A DNA stretch of 64,000 nt from Cohaesibacter marisflavi (GTDB lineage: Bacteria; Pseudomonadota; Alphaproteobacteria; Rhizobiales; Cohaesibacteraceae): NCBI RefSeq assembly GCF_900115225.1, contig NZ_FOVR01000012.1:124001-188000 (forward strand), written 5' to 3'. Numbering within the stretch: the first letter of the stretch is position 1; each line of letters starts with the position of its first letter. Positions 18,603-28,000 of the stretch are shown here, piece after piece. Position numbers and translations under genes: made by a program. The notes beneath the pieces were generated by a model. It was not told the origin of the DNA. It was given only the letters and a program-made list of their open reading frames with translations, and made no database searches.

Positions 18603-19952
18603 ATGAAAAACGTAAAAATCGCATATATCGGAGGAGGCAGTCAGCAGTGGGCTCTGCACCTCATGGCCGACCTCGCTCTTTCCAAAACCCTTAGCGGCAG
18701 TCTCGTTCTGTATGACATCAACAATGAAGCTGCTGAAAAGAACAAAGAAGTCAGCAAGCACATTTTCTCCCGCCCGGAAGCAACCGGAAAATTCGAAGTT
18801 GAGGTCGAGGCCGATCTCGACCGCGCACTGGCTGGTGCGGATTTTGTCGTTATTTCCATTGAACCTGGCCCGACCGAAAACCGTTTCATAGACCTCAAGA
18901 TCCCTGAAAAATATGGCATCTACCAAAGCGTTGGTGACACGACGGGCCCTGGCGGCATCGCTCGCGCCATTCGGTCTATTCCGGTCATGGCTGATTTCGC
19001 CAATCACATCATGGACGTTTGCCCTGATGCATGGGTCATCAACTACACCAACCCTATGGCATGGTGCACCGCGGCTCTCGTAGCCGCACAGCCGAACATC
19101 AAGGCCGTTGGTTGCTGCCACGAAGTGTTCCACACGCAGGAAATGCTCTGCAAGTGGGTAAGCGAGCATTATGATGTGCCGCTTCCAGCACGTCATGACA
19201 TCAAACTCGACATTGCTGGCGTGAACCACTTCACCTTCGCAACAGGCGCACAGTGGAACGGCAAAGACATCTTCGAAGAATTCAAGTCGGCCATGAAGCC
19301 TCTTGATGTTGATACCCTGAAAGCCAATGCTGCAAACCGCACCAAGGAAGAGCTTTGGTTTGACTCCGACTTCGAGATTGCCAAGGATCTGTTCAAGCGC
19401 TTTGGCGTACTTGGAGCAGCGGGGGACCGCCATCTGGCAGAGTTCATTCCATGGTATATCAAGAGCGGTGAAGAGCTGAATAGCTGGGGCGTTGTTCTCA
19501 CGCCATACGAATGGCGCGTCAAACGCCAGGCATCGCAGGACGAAGCCCGCCAGGAATTCCTTGAATCCGACCTCAAACCTTCGGGCGAAGAAGGTGTCTT
19601 GATGATTGAGGCGCTCAGCGGTGCTGCCGACAAGCCTTGCCGTACACAGGTGAACATGCCGAACACGGGGCAGAACAACTTTGCTCCTTTGGGCAGCATC
19701 GTGGAAAGCTACGGTCTGGTCAGCGAAAACAAGATCGAAACCGTATCTTGCGGCATTCTGCCTGCTGCTGTGCAGTCCCTCGTGAGCCGGAACCTGACGG
19801 TGCAGGGCCTTGTGCTGGAAGGTGTCATGGAAAATGACAAGGAGAAGATCTTCAGTGGCTTCATGATTGATCCGCTGGTCGCCAACTCTCCACGCGACTG
19901 CGAAGCCCTGTTCGAAGAGCTCTGGACTGCTCTAGAGAACCTCAAAGACTAA
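18603..19952 (+). CDS. Glycoside hydrolase family 4 (alpha-glucosidase/galacturonidase type)
   Basis: A 449-residue GH4 enzyme, which uses NAD+ and a divalent metal for redox-assisted glycoside cleavage. A Rossmann start (KIAYIGGGSQQW), INYTNPM and the metal-binding signature CHEV (residues 172-175) with GVNHFTF are visible. In GH4, the Cys-x-x-x signature tracks specificity, and CHEV is the form reported for unphosphorylated alpha-glucosidases; alpha-galacturonidases of the LplD type are a close alternative. No signal peptide is present, so it cleaves in the cytoplasm a glycoside probably imported by the TRAP system just upstream. Confidence 0.85.
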   Translation: MKNVKIAYIGGGSQQWALHLMADLALSKTLSGSLVLYDINNEAAEKNKEVSKHIFSRPEATGKFEVEVEADLDRALAGADFVVISIEPGPTENRFIDLKIPEKYGIYQSVGDTTGPGGIARAIRSIPVMADFANHIMDVCPDAWVINYTNPMAWCTAALVAAQPNIKAVGCCHEVFHTQEMLCKWVSEHYDVPLPARHDIKLDIAGVNHFTFATGAQWNGKDIFEEFKSAMKPLDVDTLKANAANRTKEELWFDSDFEIAKDLFKRFGVLGAAGDRHLAEFIPWYIKSGEELNSWGVVLTPYEWRVKRQASQDEARQEFLESDLKPSGEEGVLMIEALSGAADKPCRTQVNMPNTGQNNFAPLGSIVESYGLVSENKIETVSCGILPAAVQSLVSRNLTVQGLVLEGVMENDKEKIFSGFMIDPLVANSPRDCEALFEELWTALENLKD

Positions 19953-19987
19953 GGCGCAAGCGCAAGATTTTGAGCTTATAAAGATTG

Positions 19988-20025
19988 ACGCTGGCGTGGT
20001 TCACAAGACCGCGTCAGCGTTTTTA
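19988..20025 (+). terminator. Rho-independent terminator of the TRAP-GH4 operon
   Basis: ACGCTGGCGTGG pairs with CCGCGTCAGCGT (12 bp with two G-U type pairs) around a 9-nt loop, followed by TTTTTA. It lies 36 bp after the GH4 stop codon. Confidence 0.8.
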
Positions 20026-20040
20026 TATGTGCAGTCAAGT

Positions 20041-20081
20041 CCCGCGTAAGCTGCTGAGTAGCAGCTTACTGTAAATGCGGG
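20041..20081. other. Nested 41-nt stem-loop
   Basis: GTAAGCTGCT (20046-20055), loop GAGT, AGCAGCTTAC (20060-20069) form a perfect 10-bp hairpin. It is enclosed by CCCGC (20041-20045) and GCGGG (20077-20081), which pair across a 7-nt one-sided bulge. No T-run follows on either strand. It sits 16 nt beyond the operon terminator and 88 bp from the end of the next gene, in the opposite orientation. It may be part of a small RNA, a protein-binding palindrome or an mRNA-end element. Confidence 0.5.
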
Positions 20082-20169
20082 TAAAGGATATAATTGCGGG
20101 CGAGGCCGCCTTCAAAATAGCCCTAGAGCCAAGCCTCAAGGGTCTATGCCGAGAATTGGCGCTGGCCGA

Positions 20170-20346
20170 TTATCGCAATTCAATATCAATGTGCGCCCCG
20201 TATCGAGCCTTGAGCTGATCTATTTCCTTTCCCGAAAACCCCAAACTGGATGCCTTGCGCAGAAACTGCGTCAGTTCATCCTGTTCCGACAATTCCGGTT
20301 TCATACGCTCACCCATAATGGTCGCATGTTTGTTTGGTGTGCCCAT
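20170..20346 (-). CDS. Small hypothetical protein, 58 aa
   Basis: The ATG at 20346 is preceded by AGAGGAC at good spacing and gives a 58-residue soluble, charged protein (MGTPNKHATIMGERMKPELS at the start, KARYGAHIDIELR at the end). The frame is open upstream to a TTG at 20514, and a longer 114-residue version would gain an N-terminal hydrophobic segment (GVAPIAIAVIVYLAAKL). The better ribosome site favours the short form. I do not recognise the family. Confidence 0.4.
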   Translation of the reverse strand: MGTPNKHATIMGERMKPELSEQDELTQFLRKASSLGFSGKEIDQLKARYGAHIDIELR

Positions 20347-20528
20347 AATTTGTCCTCTGTCAGACAATGAGAAATGCCTTTTACAACGCCGTCTAAGGAG
20401 CTTCTGCGCGTCAACAAGAGCGCACAATACTCTACTAAGCTTTGCTGCGAGATAAACGATCACTGCAATCGCGATTGGCGCCACTCCTGAAAAGAGTGGG
20501 CTAAACACGAACAAAAATTCTCATCACT

Positions 20529-20861
20529 TCAGGATATGGGAGGAGGGGTATCAGGCGGAATGGTCGCTCCCCTAAGATCTATCTCTACAATAGAGTAGGG
20601 GATGATATGAAAAGGCCCGTTGTGCGTATCAAGGTCGCTTTTAATCAGGAAAAAAGAAAACGAACCATCTGAAGAACAGGTTTGATACTGCTGTTCTTCA
20701 CCGCAGCCGATTAATTGCGTGCCGTCAGAGGCGGAAATCTTGGTCGCTTCGCTACAAGACACCGGCTGCTTGTGATCAAGCGCAAATGTCTTACCTGTCC
20801 CGGCATAAAGCCCGAACAACAAAAGCATGATAACAAGAATGCTTCGCAGTTGGCGTGACAT
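20529..20861 (-). CDS. Small secreted hypothetical protein
   Basis: A 110-residue protein with a clear signal peptide (MSRQLRSILVIMLLLFGLYA, cleavage near TFALD), four cysteines in the mature part (C36, C53, C62 and neighbours within about 30 residues) and a proline-rich C-terminus (PPDTPPPIS). Disulfide-bonded periplasmic or exported protein is likely. It is upstream of and co-directional with the small protein at 20170. Function unknown. Confidence 0.5.
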   Translation of the reverse strand: MSRQLRSILVIMLLLFGLYAGTGKTFALDHKQPVSCSEATKISASDGTQLIGCGEEQQYQTCSSDGSFSFFLIKSDLDTHNGPFHIIPYSIVEIDLRGATIPPDTPPPIS

Positions 20862-21003
20862 GTGCGTGAAGACACTTCCTTAACCGAGCCCGTTGATTGG
20901 TACGGACTCACTATAGACTAGGTAGGAATAAGATCAAATTTCTGCAAGAGGAAGAGAAAAATAAATAGACAAAAGAGACACATGCCACAAAAATATGGAC
21001 AGC

Positions 21004-21030
21004 AAAAAACCCCGATGCTGGCACCAGGGT
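21004..21030 (-). terminator. Rho-independent terminator of cspA
   Basis: Read on the minus strand, ACCCTGGTG pairs with CATCGGGGT (9 bp with G-U pairs) around a 4-nt loop, then six Ts. It lies about 40 bp downstream of the cspA stop. Confidence 0.8.
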
Positions 21031-21070
21031 CTCAAGATTGTTTAAGCCTTCAATGGACTGTTAGATCGCT

Positions 21071-21280
21071 TTAGCCAAGCACTTTTAGACTATCGGCATT
21101 TTCTTTGCCGTTGCGACCTTCAACCATTTCATATTCAACCTTCTGACCTTCGGTAAGGGTTGTTAGGCCGGAACGTTCAACCGCAGAGATGTGAACGAAC
21201 GCATCTTTTCCACCTTCAGCTGGCTCAATGAAGCCATAGCCCTTGGTTGGGTTGAACCACTTAACAGTTCCGGTTGCCAT
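21071..21280 (-). CDS. cspA: Cold-shock protein CspA family
   Basis: A 69-residue single cold-shock domain with both RNA-binding motifs: [12 protein letters not shown] (RNP1) and [10 protein letters not shown] (RNP2). These proteins bind single-stranded RNA and DNA and act as RNA chaperones. The gene is monocistronic, with its own terminator and a long AT-rich upstream region, as is usual for cspA genes with structured leaders. The ribosome site lies within AGGAAATTTGAAATGG on the minus strand. Confidence 0.95.
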   Translation of the reverse strand: MATGTVKWFNPTKGYGFIEPAEGGKDAFVHISAVERSGLTTLTEGQKVEYEMVEGRNGKENADSLKVLG

Positions 21281-22286
21281 TTCAAATTTCCTTTTGACTT
21301 AAGGGTCTTGTCCATGGGTACCTCATGTACACCATGGGGTAGTCATCTTCTTCGTGAGGCCCTGAGTAGCCGCTTACGCGCGCGGCAAACCAAACGCTTC
21401 AGAAAAACCAACGCTTAAAGATTACATCACAAAAATCAAAACTCAAAGATTAGATTTACGTCTGTTTGGAAATTTCACATTAATGTTACAAATACCAATT
21501 CTAATCTAAAATATTTTCATCTAAAATCATGAAATTACTTACAAAAACGTCATGTGTGCCGTTTTGAAAAGTGATTTCAATGAAAGTTATTTAAACGAAT
21601 TTATAATTTAAATCGCTAAAACTGCGGTCAATGACGAAATATTTGCCACAAAAATTCCCAATTTGCTCGAAAATCAATCAGGAGCAATGCATCGGACAAA
21701 ACACGCCGCAATGGAAGAAGAAAAATGGTAAATACAATATATATATTTCCATATCCAAGTAATGCTCAACCTCATCGCGGATAGTCTTGAAAATCGGCAC
21801 AATAGCGACGTTTTTCGCCCATAATGACTATAAATACCTCCTTCCTTGCACGTCATGATAGACAGCCAGATATTCTAATTCATGTAGCAGATATTCGTAG
21901 CCGTCCGGTCAATATTCCGCTATCGCAATGCGATTAATCAAGCACATGGTCGCGTGAGACACGCGACAGTGTTAGCCCATTAGCAGTCGTGCCCCGTTTG
22001 GTTGCCCGGCAATTAACATGGCTCCGAAGAAATGTCGTTTGCTTGAAGCTCTGATTGAGACCCATGAGGATTAAAAACTTACCCTAAAAATAAATAAGGG
22101 TAATAAATACTAACTCTAAATCAGTCGTGAAATTAGTTTCAATGCACCTAACACCCTAGAAACGCACAAAAGCATTATCTCGTCTGGGTTGATTTCGACG
22201 CTATGGTCGGCTTCCATACCATTAAGGGAAAAAACTGATTCAATAGGACTATGCAGCTGACCAGCAATCACCATTGAGGCAATTCA
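21281..22286. other. 1-kb AT-rich intergenic region between cspA and soxB
   Basis: It holds the divergent control regions of cspA and the sox operon. The first 150 bp next to cspA are the likely cold-shock leader. 21420-21740 is strongly AT-rich. An inverted repeat TTACCCT (22079-22085)/AGGGTAA (22097-22103) with an 11-nt spacer lies about 185 bp before soxB. I found no convincing gene and no recognisable riboswitch. Confidence 0.6.
22079..22103. promoter_or_regulatory. Inverted repeat upstream of the sox operon
   Basis: TTACCCT and AGGGTAA arms of 7 bp, 11-nt AT-rich spacer, centred about 195 bp before the soxB start. A candidate operator for the sarcosine oxidase operon; the binding protein is unknown. 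Confidence 0.4.
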
Positions 22287-23534
22287 ATGCGCTTTTCATT
22301 CGCATCTCTCGCTCACAACGCCATGACCTACCATCAGGATTGGCCGAGGCAATGGCGGAGCCCAACTCCAAAAAACCACTATGATGTCATCATTATTGGT
22401 GGAGGAGGGCATGGTCTTGCTACTGCCTACTATTTGGCAAAAAACCATGGCGTTCGAAAAGTTGCGGTTTTGGAAAAGGGGTGGATCGGCGGAGGAAATA
22501 CCGGACGCAACACAACCATCGTACGCTCCAATTATCTTTGGGATGATGCCGCCCATCTATATGAAAAATCGCTGCAACTTTATGAGGGGCTTTCCAAAGA
22601 TCTCAATTACAACATCATGCTTAGCCAAAGAGGCGTTCTCAATCTGGCCCATAGCCTGCAGGATGTTAGAGACACAAAGCGACGGGTAAATGCCAATAAG
22701 CTCAATGGTATCGATGCAGAATGGCTCGATGCAGAAGCGGTGAGGGCCTTCTGCCCGATCATTCGCACAGACAAGAAGGCCCGTTATCCGGTTCTTGGGG
22801 CATCCCTACAAAAACGGGCAGGTACGGCGCGCCACGATGCCGTTGCCTGGGGCTACGCGCGCGCAGCCGATATGCGCGGCGTTGATATCATCCAGAATTG
22901 CGAAGTCACAGGCATTACCAGGCAAGGCGACCGCGTAACTGGAGTTGAAACCAATCGCGGCACCATAACGGCTCACAAGATCGGTATTTGCACCGCTGGG
23001 CACTCTTCGGTTCTAGCAGAAATGGCTGGCTTTGCTGTGCCTATTACCAGTCATCCCTTGCAAGCCATGGTTTCCGAGCCAATCAAGCCCGTGCTCGATA
23101 CAGTCGTCATGTCGAACGCTGTCCATGTCTATGTGAGCCAATCAGACAAAGGCGAGCTTGTTCTGGGAGCAGGCATTGATGCTTACCAATCCTATGCTCA
23201 ACGGGGCTCGTTCCATGTGGTGGAGCTTCAGATTTCTGCCCTACTGGAACTCTTTCCAATCTTCTCGCGTCTAAAACTGATGCGCATGTGGGGTGGTATC
23301 GTCGATACAACTCCAGACGCTTGCCCGATCATCTCAACTACGCCAGTTAAGAATCTTTATCTCAACGCAGGCTGGGGCACCGGAGGGTTCAAGGCCATAC
23401 CCGGATCCGGTTTTGTTTTCGCACACACCATCGCCAATGAAGCGCCGCACGCGTTGAACGCAGCCTTCACGCTCGATCGGTTTTCGACAGGTCACTTGAT
23501 TGATGAACATGGCGCCGCTGGCGTCGCGCATTAG
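22287..23534 (+). CDS. soxB: Sarcosine oxidase beta subunit
   Basis: A 415-residue flavoprotein subunit of heterotetrameric sarcosine oxidase, which oxidatively demethylates sarcosine to glycine. The FAD-binding dinucleotide motif [17 protein letters not shown] is near residues 35-51. [14 protein letters not shown], characteristic of SoxB, follows, and a C-terminal [18 protein letters not shown] and [14 protein letters not shown] segment completes the family pattern. It is first in the soxBDAG operon. Confidence 0.95.
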   Translation: MRFSFASLAHNAMTYHQDWPRQWRSPTPKNHYDVIIIGGGGHGLATAYYLAKNHGVRKVAVLEKGWIGGGNTGRNTTIVRSNYLWDDAAHLYEKSLQLYEGLSKDLNYNIMLSQRGVLNLAHSLQDVRDTKRRVNANKLNGIDAEWLDAEAVRAFCPIIRTDKKARYPVLGASLQKRAGTARHDAVAWGYARAADMRGVDIIQNCEVTGITRQGDRVTGVETNRGTITAHKIGICTAGHSSVLAEMAGFAVPITSHPLQAMVSEPIKPVLDTVVMSNAVHVYVSQSDKGELVLGAGIDAYQSYAQRGSFHVVELQISALLELFPIFSRLKLMRMWGGIVDTTPDACPIISTTPVKNLYLNAGWGTGGFKAIPGSGFVFAHTIANEAPHALNAAFTLDRFSTGHLIDEHGAAGVAH

Positions 23535-23548
23535 AGGGAACTGAGCAT

Positions 23549-23860
23549 ATGTTGAAAATCAAATGTCCCTATTGCGGTGACCGTGACGAAACCGAGTTTT
23601 CCTATGGCGGTGAGGCTCATATTGAACGCCCTGACTCCCCCTCCGAGGTTTCAGACGAAGCGTGGGGAGCCTATCTCTTTGGCCGCCCCAACAAAAAGGG
23701 GCTCATGCGCGAACGCTGGTTCCATGTCCATGGGTGTCGCCGATGGTTCAATCTTTTGCGCGACACGAGCAATCACACAATCATCGGCTCCTACACGGCC
23801 CTTGAGAAACCGTCTATTGCGGAACTTAAAAAAGAGAGCCGGAAAGGAGGCGCGAAATGA
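23549..23860 (+). CDS. soxD: Sarcosine oxidase delta subunit
   Basis: A 103-residue small subunit with an N-terminal zinc-binding pattern (CPYCGDRDETEF, plus HVHGCRRWF further on) and the family motif GAYLFGRPNKKG. It lies 14 bp after soxB and overlaps soxA by 4 bp (ATGA). It stabilises the zinc-containing tetramer. Confidence 0.95.
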   Translation: MLKIKCPYCGDRDETEFSYGGEAHIERPDSPSEVSDEAWGAYLFGRPNKKGLMRERWFHVHGCRRWFNLLRDTSNHTIIGSYTALEKPSIAELKKESRKGGAK

Positions 23861-26800
23861 GTGTCAATCGACTGCCCTCTAGCGGGCGGATCAATCGCGA
23901 CGTTCCGATCCGGCTTCGCTTCAATGGCACCTACTATCTGGGATATGAGGGTGATACGCTGGCGTCCGCATTGCTCGCCAACGATATCCATCTTGTTGCT
24001 CGCTCCATGAAATATGCCCGACCGCGCGGCATCATGACCGCTGGGCCTGAAGAACCCAACGCAATAATGCAAATCAATGTGTCCAACCGCAGCGAACCAA
24101 ACCCCAAAGCGACGGAAACCTATTTGCATCCGGGGCTCATTGCCGCGTCGGTCAACGCATGGCCTTCTTTGCGATATGATGCAAGACGATTAAGTGGCAT
24201 AGCCCAACGTTTGATGAGCGCCGGCTTCTATTACAAGACAATGTTCGGCTCAAGCACGCTATGGCAGAAGGTGTTTGAACCAATCATCCGCAGATCCGCA
24301 GGATTGGGCAAAGCGCCGAGCGATCCGGATCCCGATGTCTATGACCATATGCACAGACATGTTGACCTGATGGTGGTCGGAGCGGGGCCAGCAGGATTGG
24401 CAGCCGCCAGAGACGCCGCACTTTCCGGGGCACGGGTGGCTCTGGTTGATGCTTTGCCCGAATTTGGAGGCTCTCTGCTTTCTCAAAACCGAACCATCGA
24501 CAAGATAAGTGGAATGGATTGGGTTTCTGGCGTCACTTCAGAGTTGGAAACCTGTGACACTGCGCTTCTTTTGCCGAACACCACTGCGATTGGCTATTTC
24601 GACCAGAATTATATCATTGCCATTGAAAGACGTCTTGATCACAAGGGAGAGGCATCCACCCCAGCCAATGTGAGAGAGCGCCTATGGCACATTCGCGCTG
24701 ACAAGGTCATTCTGGCCACAGGCTCCCATGAAAGGCCTCTGGTCTTTTCAGACAATGATCGGCCGGGCATCATGCTCGCAGGCGCGGTTCAAAGCTATGT
24801 CAATCGCTTCGCTGTTCTTCCGGGCAAAAGCGCCATCCTGTTTGCCAACAATGACGCGGCTTATGAGGCCGCGCTGGATTTCAAAAAGGCTGGTGGCGAT
24901 CTTGTTGCCGTCATCGACCCACGGCAGGAACCTCAGGGCCCACTGGTTGAAGAGCTGTTCGCTACCGGAACGCGTTTATTGTCTGGCCATGTTGTAACCG
25001 CGACACTTGGTGTCAATCGCTTCAAGGGGGTCAATGCTGCACCATGGAACGGTCATGCGATCACCGGCAAGGAGGAGCGGTTTGAGGCCGACATTCTGAT
25101 GATGTCTGGCGGTTGGAGTCCGGCTGTTCATCTCTTTAGTCAGGCTTCTGGCAAACTGCGCTATGACGCAGAAATATGCGCATTTGTGCCGGATATATAC
25201 GGCCAGAAAGAATGCTCCGTCATTGGAGCGGCCAATGGTGACTTCAGCTTGAACGAGGCGCTGCGTGCGGGCAGCCGTGAGAGCATCAAAGCAGCAACGG
25301 CCTACGGTAAACCTACAAGAAAAACGGCCCGCCGTTATGCGGTTGAGGAACCTGACACCGGTGTGTCCGAGGCCTGCTGGCAGGTCCCCGCACAAAATCC
25401 GGCGGATCAAGGGAAACTCAAACAGTTCGTTGATTTTCAAAATGACACGACTGCCGCAGACATTGCCCTTGCCAAGCGAGAGGGCTTTGACTCCGTTGAG
25501 CATATGAAGCGCTATACCTTAAGTGGTTTCGGAACGGATCAGGGCAAAACCGGCAACATCAACGCCTTGGCTATATTGGCTAGGCAAACCGCATCTTCCA
25601 TTGAAGAAACGGGCACCACGACCTTCCGTCCGCCTTATACGCCAGTTTCATTCGGGGCAGTCGCCGGACGCTTTGTTGGCCCCCTGACGGACCCCGTGCG
25701 CACAACCCCGATGCATGAAGCGCATGTGAAGGCCGGAGCACTATTTGAAAATGTCGGTCAATGGAACCGCCCTTGGTACTATGCCAGAGCAGGCGAAGAC
25801 ATGGACGCAGCGGTCAGGCGAGAATGCAAGGCGGTACGCAAGGGCGTCGGTATGCTCGACGTTTCGACTTTGGGGAAAATCGATATTCAAGGGCCGGATG
25901 CACGCGAGTTCATCAATCGGCTTTACACAAACTCCGTCACGAACCTGAAGCCCGGGAATTGTCGCTATGGCATCATGTGCGGAGAAGATGGCATGGTGTT
26001 GGATGATGGCGTCATCACATGCCTTGATGACACGCATTTCGTCACCACGACAACGACTGCTGGTGCAGCACATGTCTTGAGCCATATGGAAGACTATTTG
26101 GAAACAGAGTGGCCTGATCTCAAGGTCTACTGCACTTCTATTACGGAAGAATGGGCAACCATTGCCATCAATGGCCCCAAAGCGCGGGATGTCATGGAGC
26201 GGCTCAACGCTGACGAAGATTGGAGCGCAAAAGCCTTCCCGTTCCTCACGCACAAAGAAGTCCAGATCGGCGGCGTGATGGCCCGCATATTCCGGATCTC
26301 GTTCACTGGAGAACTGGCCTATGAAATCAATATCCCGGCACGATATGGACTTGCTCTTTGGAGCCATGTGGCCAACGTTGGACAGGAATGGGATATAACG
26401 CCATATGGCACCGAGGCCATGCATATCTTGCGGGCCGAAAAAGGCTATATCCTGGTTGGGCAAGACACTGATGGATCGCAGACACCGCAAGACCTCGGGC
26501 TCAACTGGATTGTCTCCACAAACAAACCGGATTTCATCGGCATGCGATCTCACGCCAGACCGGACACTGTGCGCAGTGATCGCAAGCAGCTCGTGGGATT
26601 GATGACAGAAAGCCCGGAATTTGTTCTGGAAGAGGGGGCGCAGATCGTTGAAAATCCCGACGCGCCAACACCAATTCCCATGGTGGGGCATGTCACATCC
26701 AGTTACTGGAGTGAGCATCTGGGTCATTCCATCGCGCTTGCTCTCATTCAAGGTGGTCTTGGCCGGAAGGGCGAGCAGCTACACAGCTTCTCATTGGGTA

Positions 26801-26868
26801 ACTGGCACAAGGTGACGATTGTCGACCCGATTTTCTATGACATTGAAGGAGCCCATCGGGATGGATAA
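23857..26868 (+). CDS. soxA: Sarcosine oxidase alpha subunit
   Basis: A 1003-residue subunit. In order: a 2Fe-2S-ferredoxin-like domain without obvious cluster function (residues 10-100), an NAD/FAD-type dinucleotide domain with VVGAGPAGLAAARDAALSGA (from about residue 173), a second Rossmann half, and a C-terminal GcvT-like aminomethyltransferase domain (about residues 620-1000) that binds tetrahydrofolate and captures the one-carbon unit as 5,10-methylene-THF. This product is the substrate of FolD, encoded downstream. The stop overlaps the soxG start. Confidence 0.95.
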   Translation: MSVNRLPSSGRINRDVPIRLRFNGTYYLGYEGDTLASALLANDIHLVARSMKYARPRGIMTAGPEEPNAIMQINVSNRSEPNPKATETYLHPGLIAASVNAWPSLRYDARRLSGIAQRLMSAGFYYKTMFGSSTLWQKVFEPIIRRSAGLGKAPSDPDPDVYDHMHRHVDLMVVGAGPAGLAAARDAALSGARVALVDALPEFGGSLLSQNRTIDKISGMDWVSGVTSELETCDTALLLPNTTAIGYFDQNYIIAIERRLDHKGEASTPANVRERLWHIRADKVILATGSHERPLVFSDNDRPGIMLAGAVQSYVNRFAVLPGKSAILFANNDAAYEAALDFKKAGGDLVAVIDPRQEPQGPLVEELFATGTRLLSGHVVTATLGVNRFKGVNAAPWNGHAITGKEERFEADILMMSGGWSPAVHLFSQASGKLRYDAEICAFVPDIYGQKECSVIGAANGDFSLNEALRAGSRESIKAATAYGKPTRKTARRYAVEEPDTGVSEACWQVPAQNPADQGKLKQFVDFQNDTTAADIALAKREGFDSVEHMKRYTLSGFGTDQGKTGNINALAILARQTASSIEETGTTTFRPPYTPVSFGAVAGRFVGPLTDPVRTTPMHEAHVKAGALFENVGQWNRPWYYARAGEDMDAAVRRECKAVRKGVGMLDVSTLGKIDIQGPDAREFINRLYTNSVTNLKPGNCRYGIMCGEDGMVLDDGVITCLDDTHFVTTTTTAGAAHVLSHMEDYLETEWPDLKVYCTSITEEWATIAINGPKARDVMERLNADEDWSAKAFPFLTHKEVQIGGVMARIFRISFTGELAYEINIPARYGLALWSHVANVGQEWDITPYGTEAMHILRAEKGYILVGQDTDGSQTPQDLGLNWIVSTNKPDFIGMRSHARPDTVRSDRKQLVGLMTESPEFVLEEGAQIVENPDAPTPIPMVGHVTSSYWSEHLGHSIALALIQGGLGRKGEQLHSFSLGNWHKVTIVDPIFYDIEGAHRDG

Positions 26869-27457
26869 CTTGCAGCACCTTTCAGCTCAATCCCCTTTAT
26901 ATGCCAAACGAGATCTACTCAAAAACGGCTCCGGCCAAGCCGTTACTCTTTCGCTTGAAAGTGAGCCTAATTTGATCACGTTGCGCGGCGATAGTGCGGA
27001 CAAATCGTTTCTGGCGGCAGTCAAAAATCTGATCGGGTCGCCCCTTCCAGTCAAGCCATGCAGCAGTCAGGAGAAAGGCGAAGTTGCCGCTCTCTGGATG
27101 GGACCTGATGAGTGGCTGATCATTGCCAATGAAACAGATTCTTTAAAGCCTCTGCCGGAGATGGCTTTGGCTCTCGCAGAGTATCACTGTGCTTTGGTTG
27201 ATATCTCAAATAGCAAAGTCATGCTGTCCCTTGCGGGGCCATCCTCTCGCGATGTGCTAAGCAAGGGCTGCTCAATTGATTTCTATTCCAATAAATGGAG
27301 AAAGGGGCACTGCGTCAATAGCCTATATGCGCGATGCGATGTCACAATATGGCAAAGGGCAACGCGTGATCACTATGCTATTCTTGTCAGAAATTCCTTT
27401 TCCGACTATGTCTCGGACTATCTTCTGGATGCTGCGTTGGAATATAACGTAGCCTAA
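26861..27457 (+). CDS. soxG: Sarcosine oxidase gamma subunit
   Basis: A 198-residue GcvT-like small subunit. The frame is open from 26819, but the ATG at 26861 (MDNLQHLSAQSPLY), which overlaps the soxA stop by 8 bp, matches the usual N-terminus. The GPDEWLI, LVDISNSKVMLSLAGPSSRDVLSKGCSID-type central segment (about residues 110-140) and the ATRDHYAILVRNSF region are family features. It is the last gene of the operon; a terminator follows. Confidence 0.92.
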   Translation: MDNLQHLSAQSPLYAKRDLLKNGSGQAVTLSLESEPNLITLRGDSADKSFLAAVKNLIGSPLPVKPCSSQEKGEVAALWMGPDEWLIIANETDSLKPLPEMALALAEYHCALVDISNSKVMLSLAGPSSRDVLSKGCSIDFYSNKWRKGHCVNSLYARCDVTIWQRATRDHYAILVRNSFSDYVSDYLLDAALEYNVA

Positions 27458-27501
27458 AAAATGAATAAATAGAATAGTTTAGCATTAGTGAGCCAAAAGA
27501 A

Positions 27502-27530
27502 AACCCGCCTTGAAACAGGGCGGGTTCTTT
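27502..27530. terminator. Bidirectional terminator between soxG and the small minus-strand gene
   Basis: AACCCGCC (27502-27509) and GGCGGGTT (27519-27526) form a perfect 8-bp stem. It is followed by CTTTCATTT on the plus strand and, on the minus strand, by TTCTTTT. It can stop both soxG and the convergent gene at 27553. Confidence 0.85.
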
Positions 27531-27552
27531 CATTTCATATGATGCATAAAGA

Positions 27553-27876
27553 TCATTCGGTATAGAATTTGCGACGGGCATCCTGCTCTACGCCAAGCAC
27601 CATTTGCAGTTCAGCCAATCTGCGGAAATGCTCTTCTTTTTCCTCGTCAGTCTTGGCTTCGCTCAACTTTTCGAACTCTTCGGCGATGGCCTTCTTCAGT
27701 TCGATTTCGCGCGGCATGGCGCCAGTTTCTTCCAAAATGCGATAGCCAGCCTTCAGGAAGGTATCGTCACTCTGTTGAGGTGGCTTGGGTTTGCGTGCAC
27801 GCTTATAACCTTCAAGCAAACCTTCCGATTTCACTTTCGCAATAAGATATTCAGTGACGTCTTTGTTAGGCATCAT
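27553..27876 (-). CDS. Conserved-looking small charged protein
   Basis: A 107-residue, highly charged, helical protein with no signal peptide or membrane segment. It has a basic patch (GYKRARKPKPPQQ) near residue 25 and a long acidic/basic helix (AIAEEFEKLSEAKTDEEKEE) that could form a coiled coil. It is monocistronic and convergent to soxG. I do not recognise the family. Confidence 0.65.
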   Translation of the reverse strand: MMPNKDVTEYLIAKVKSEGLLEGYKRARKPKPPQQSDDTFLKAGYRILEETGAMPREIELKKAIAEEFEKLSEAKTDEEKEEHFRRLAELQMVLGVEQDARRKFYTE

Positions 27877-28000
27877 TTACTCCATCAGACCGTTCCGGCC
27901 CTTTAAAGATAAGATCAAATTCATGACACTTCAATGAGTAGAAGGTTATGTGGACGGCTCTTTGATGAGCCAGACCAAACCGCCTCACAGTCCGAGCGCA

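Noticed and set aside
21674-21856. 60-residue minus-strand frame in the cspA-soxB gap
   Set aside because: AT-rich, without a convincing ribosome site or recognisable pattern; treated as non-coding.
23577-23882. 101-residue frame overlapping soxD
   Set aside because: It is out of frame with the clear zinc-binding SoxD sequence and has no pattern of its own.
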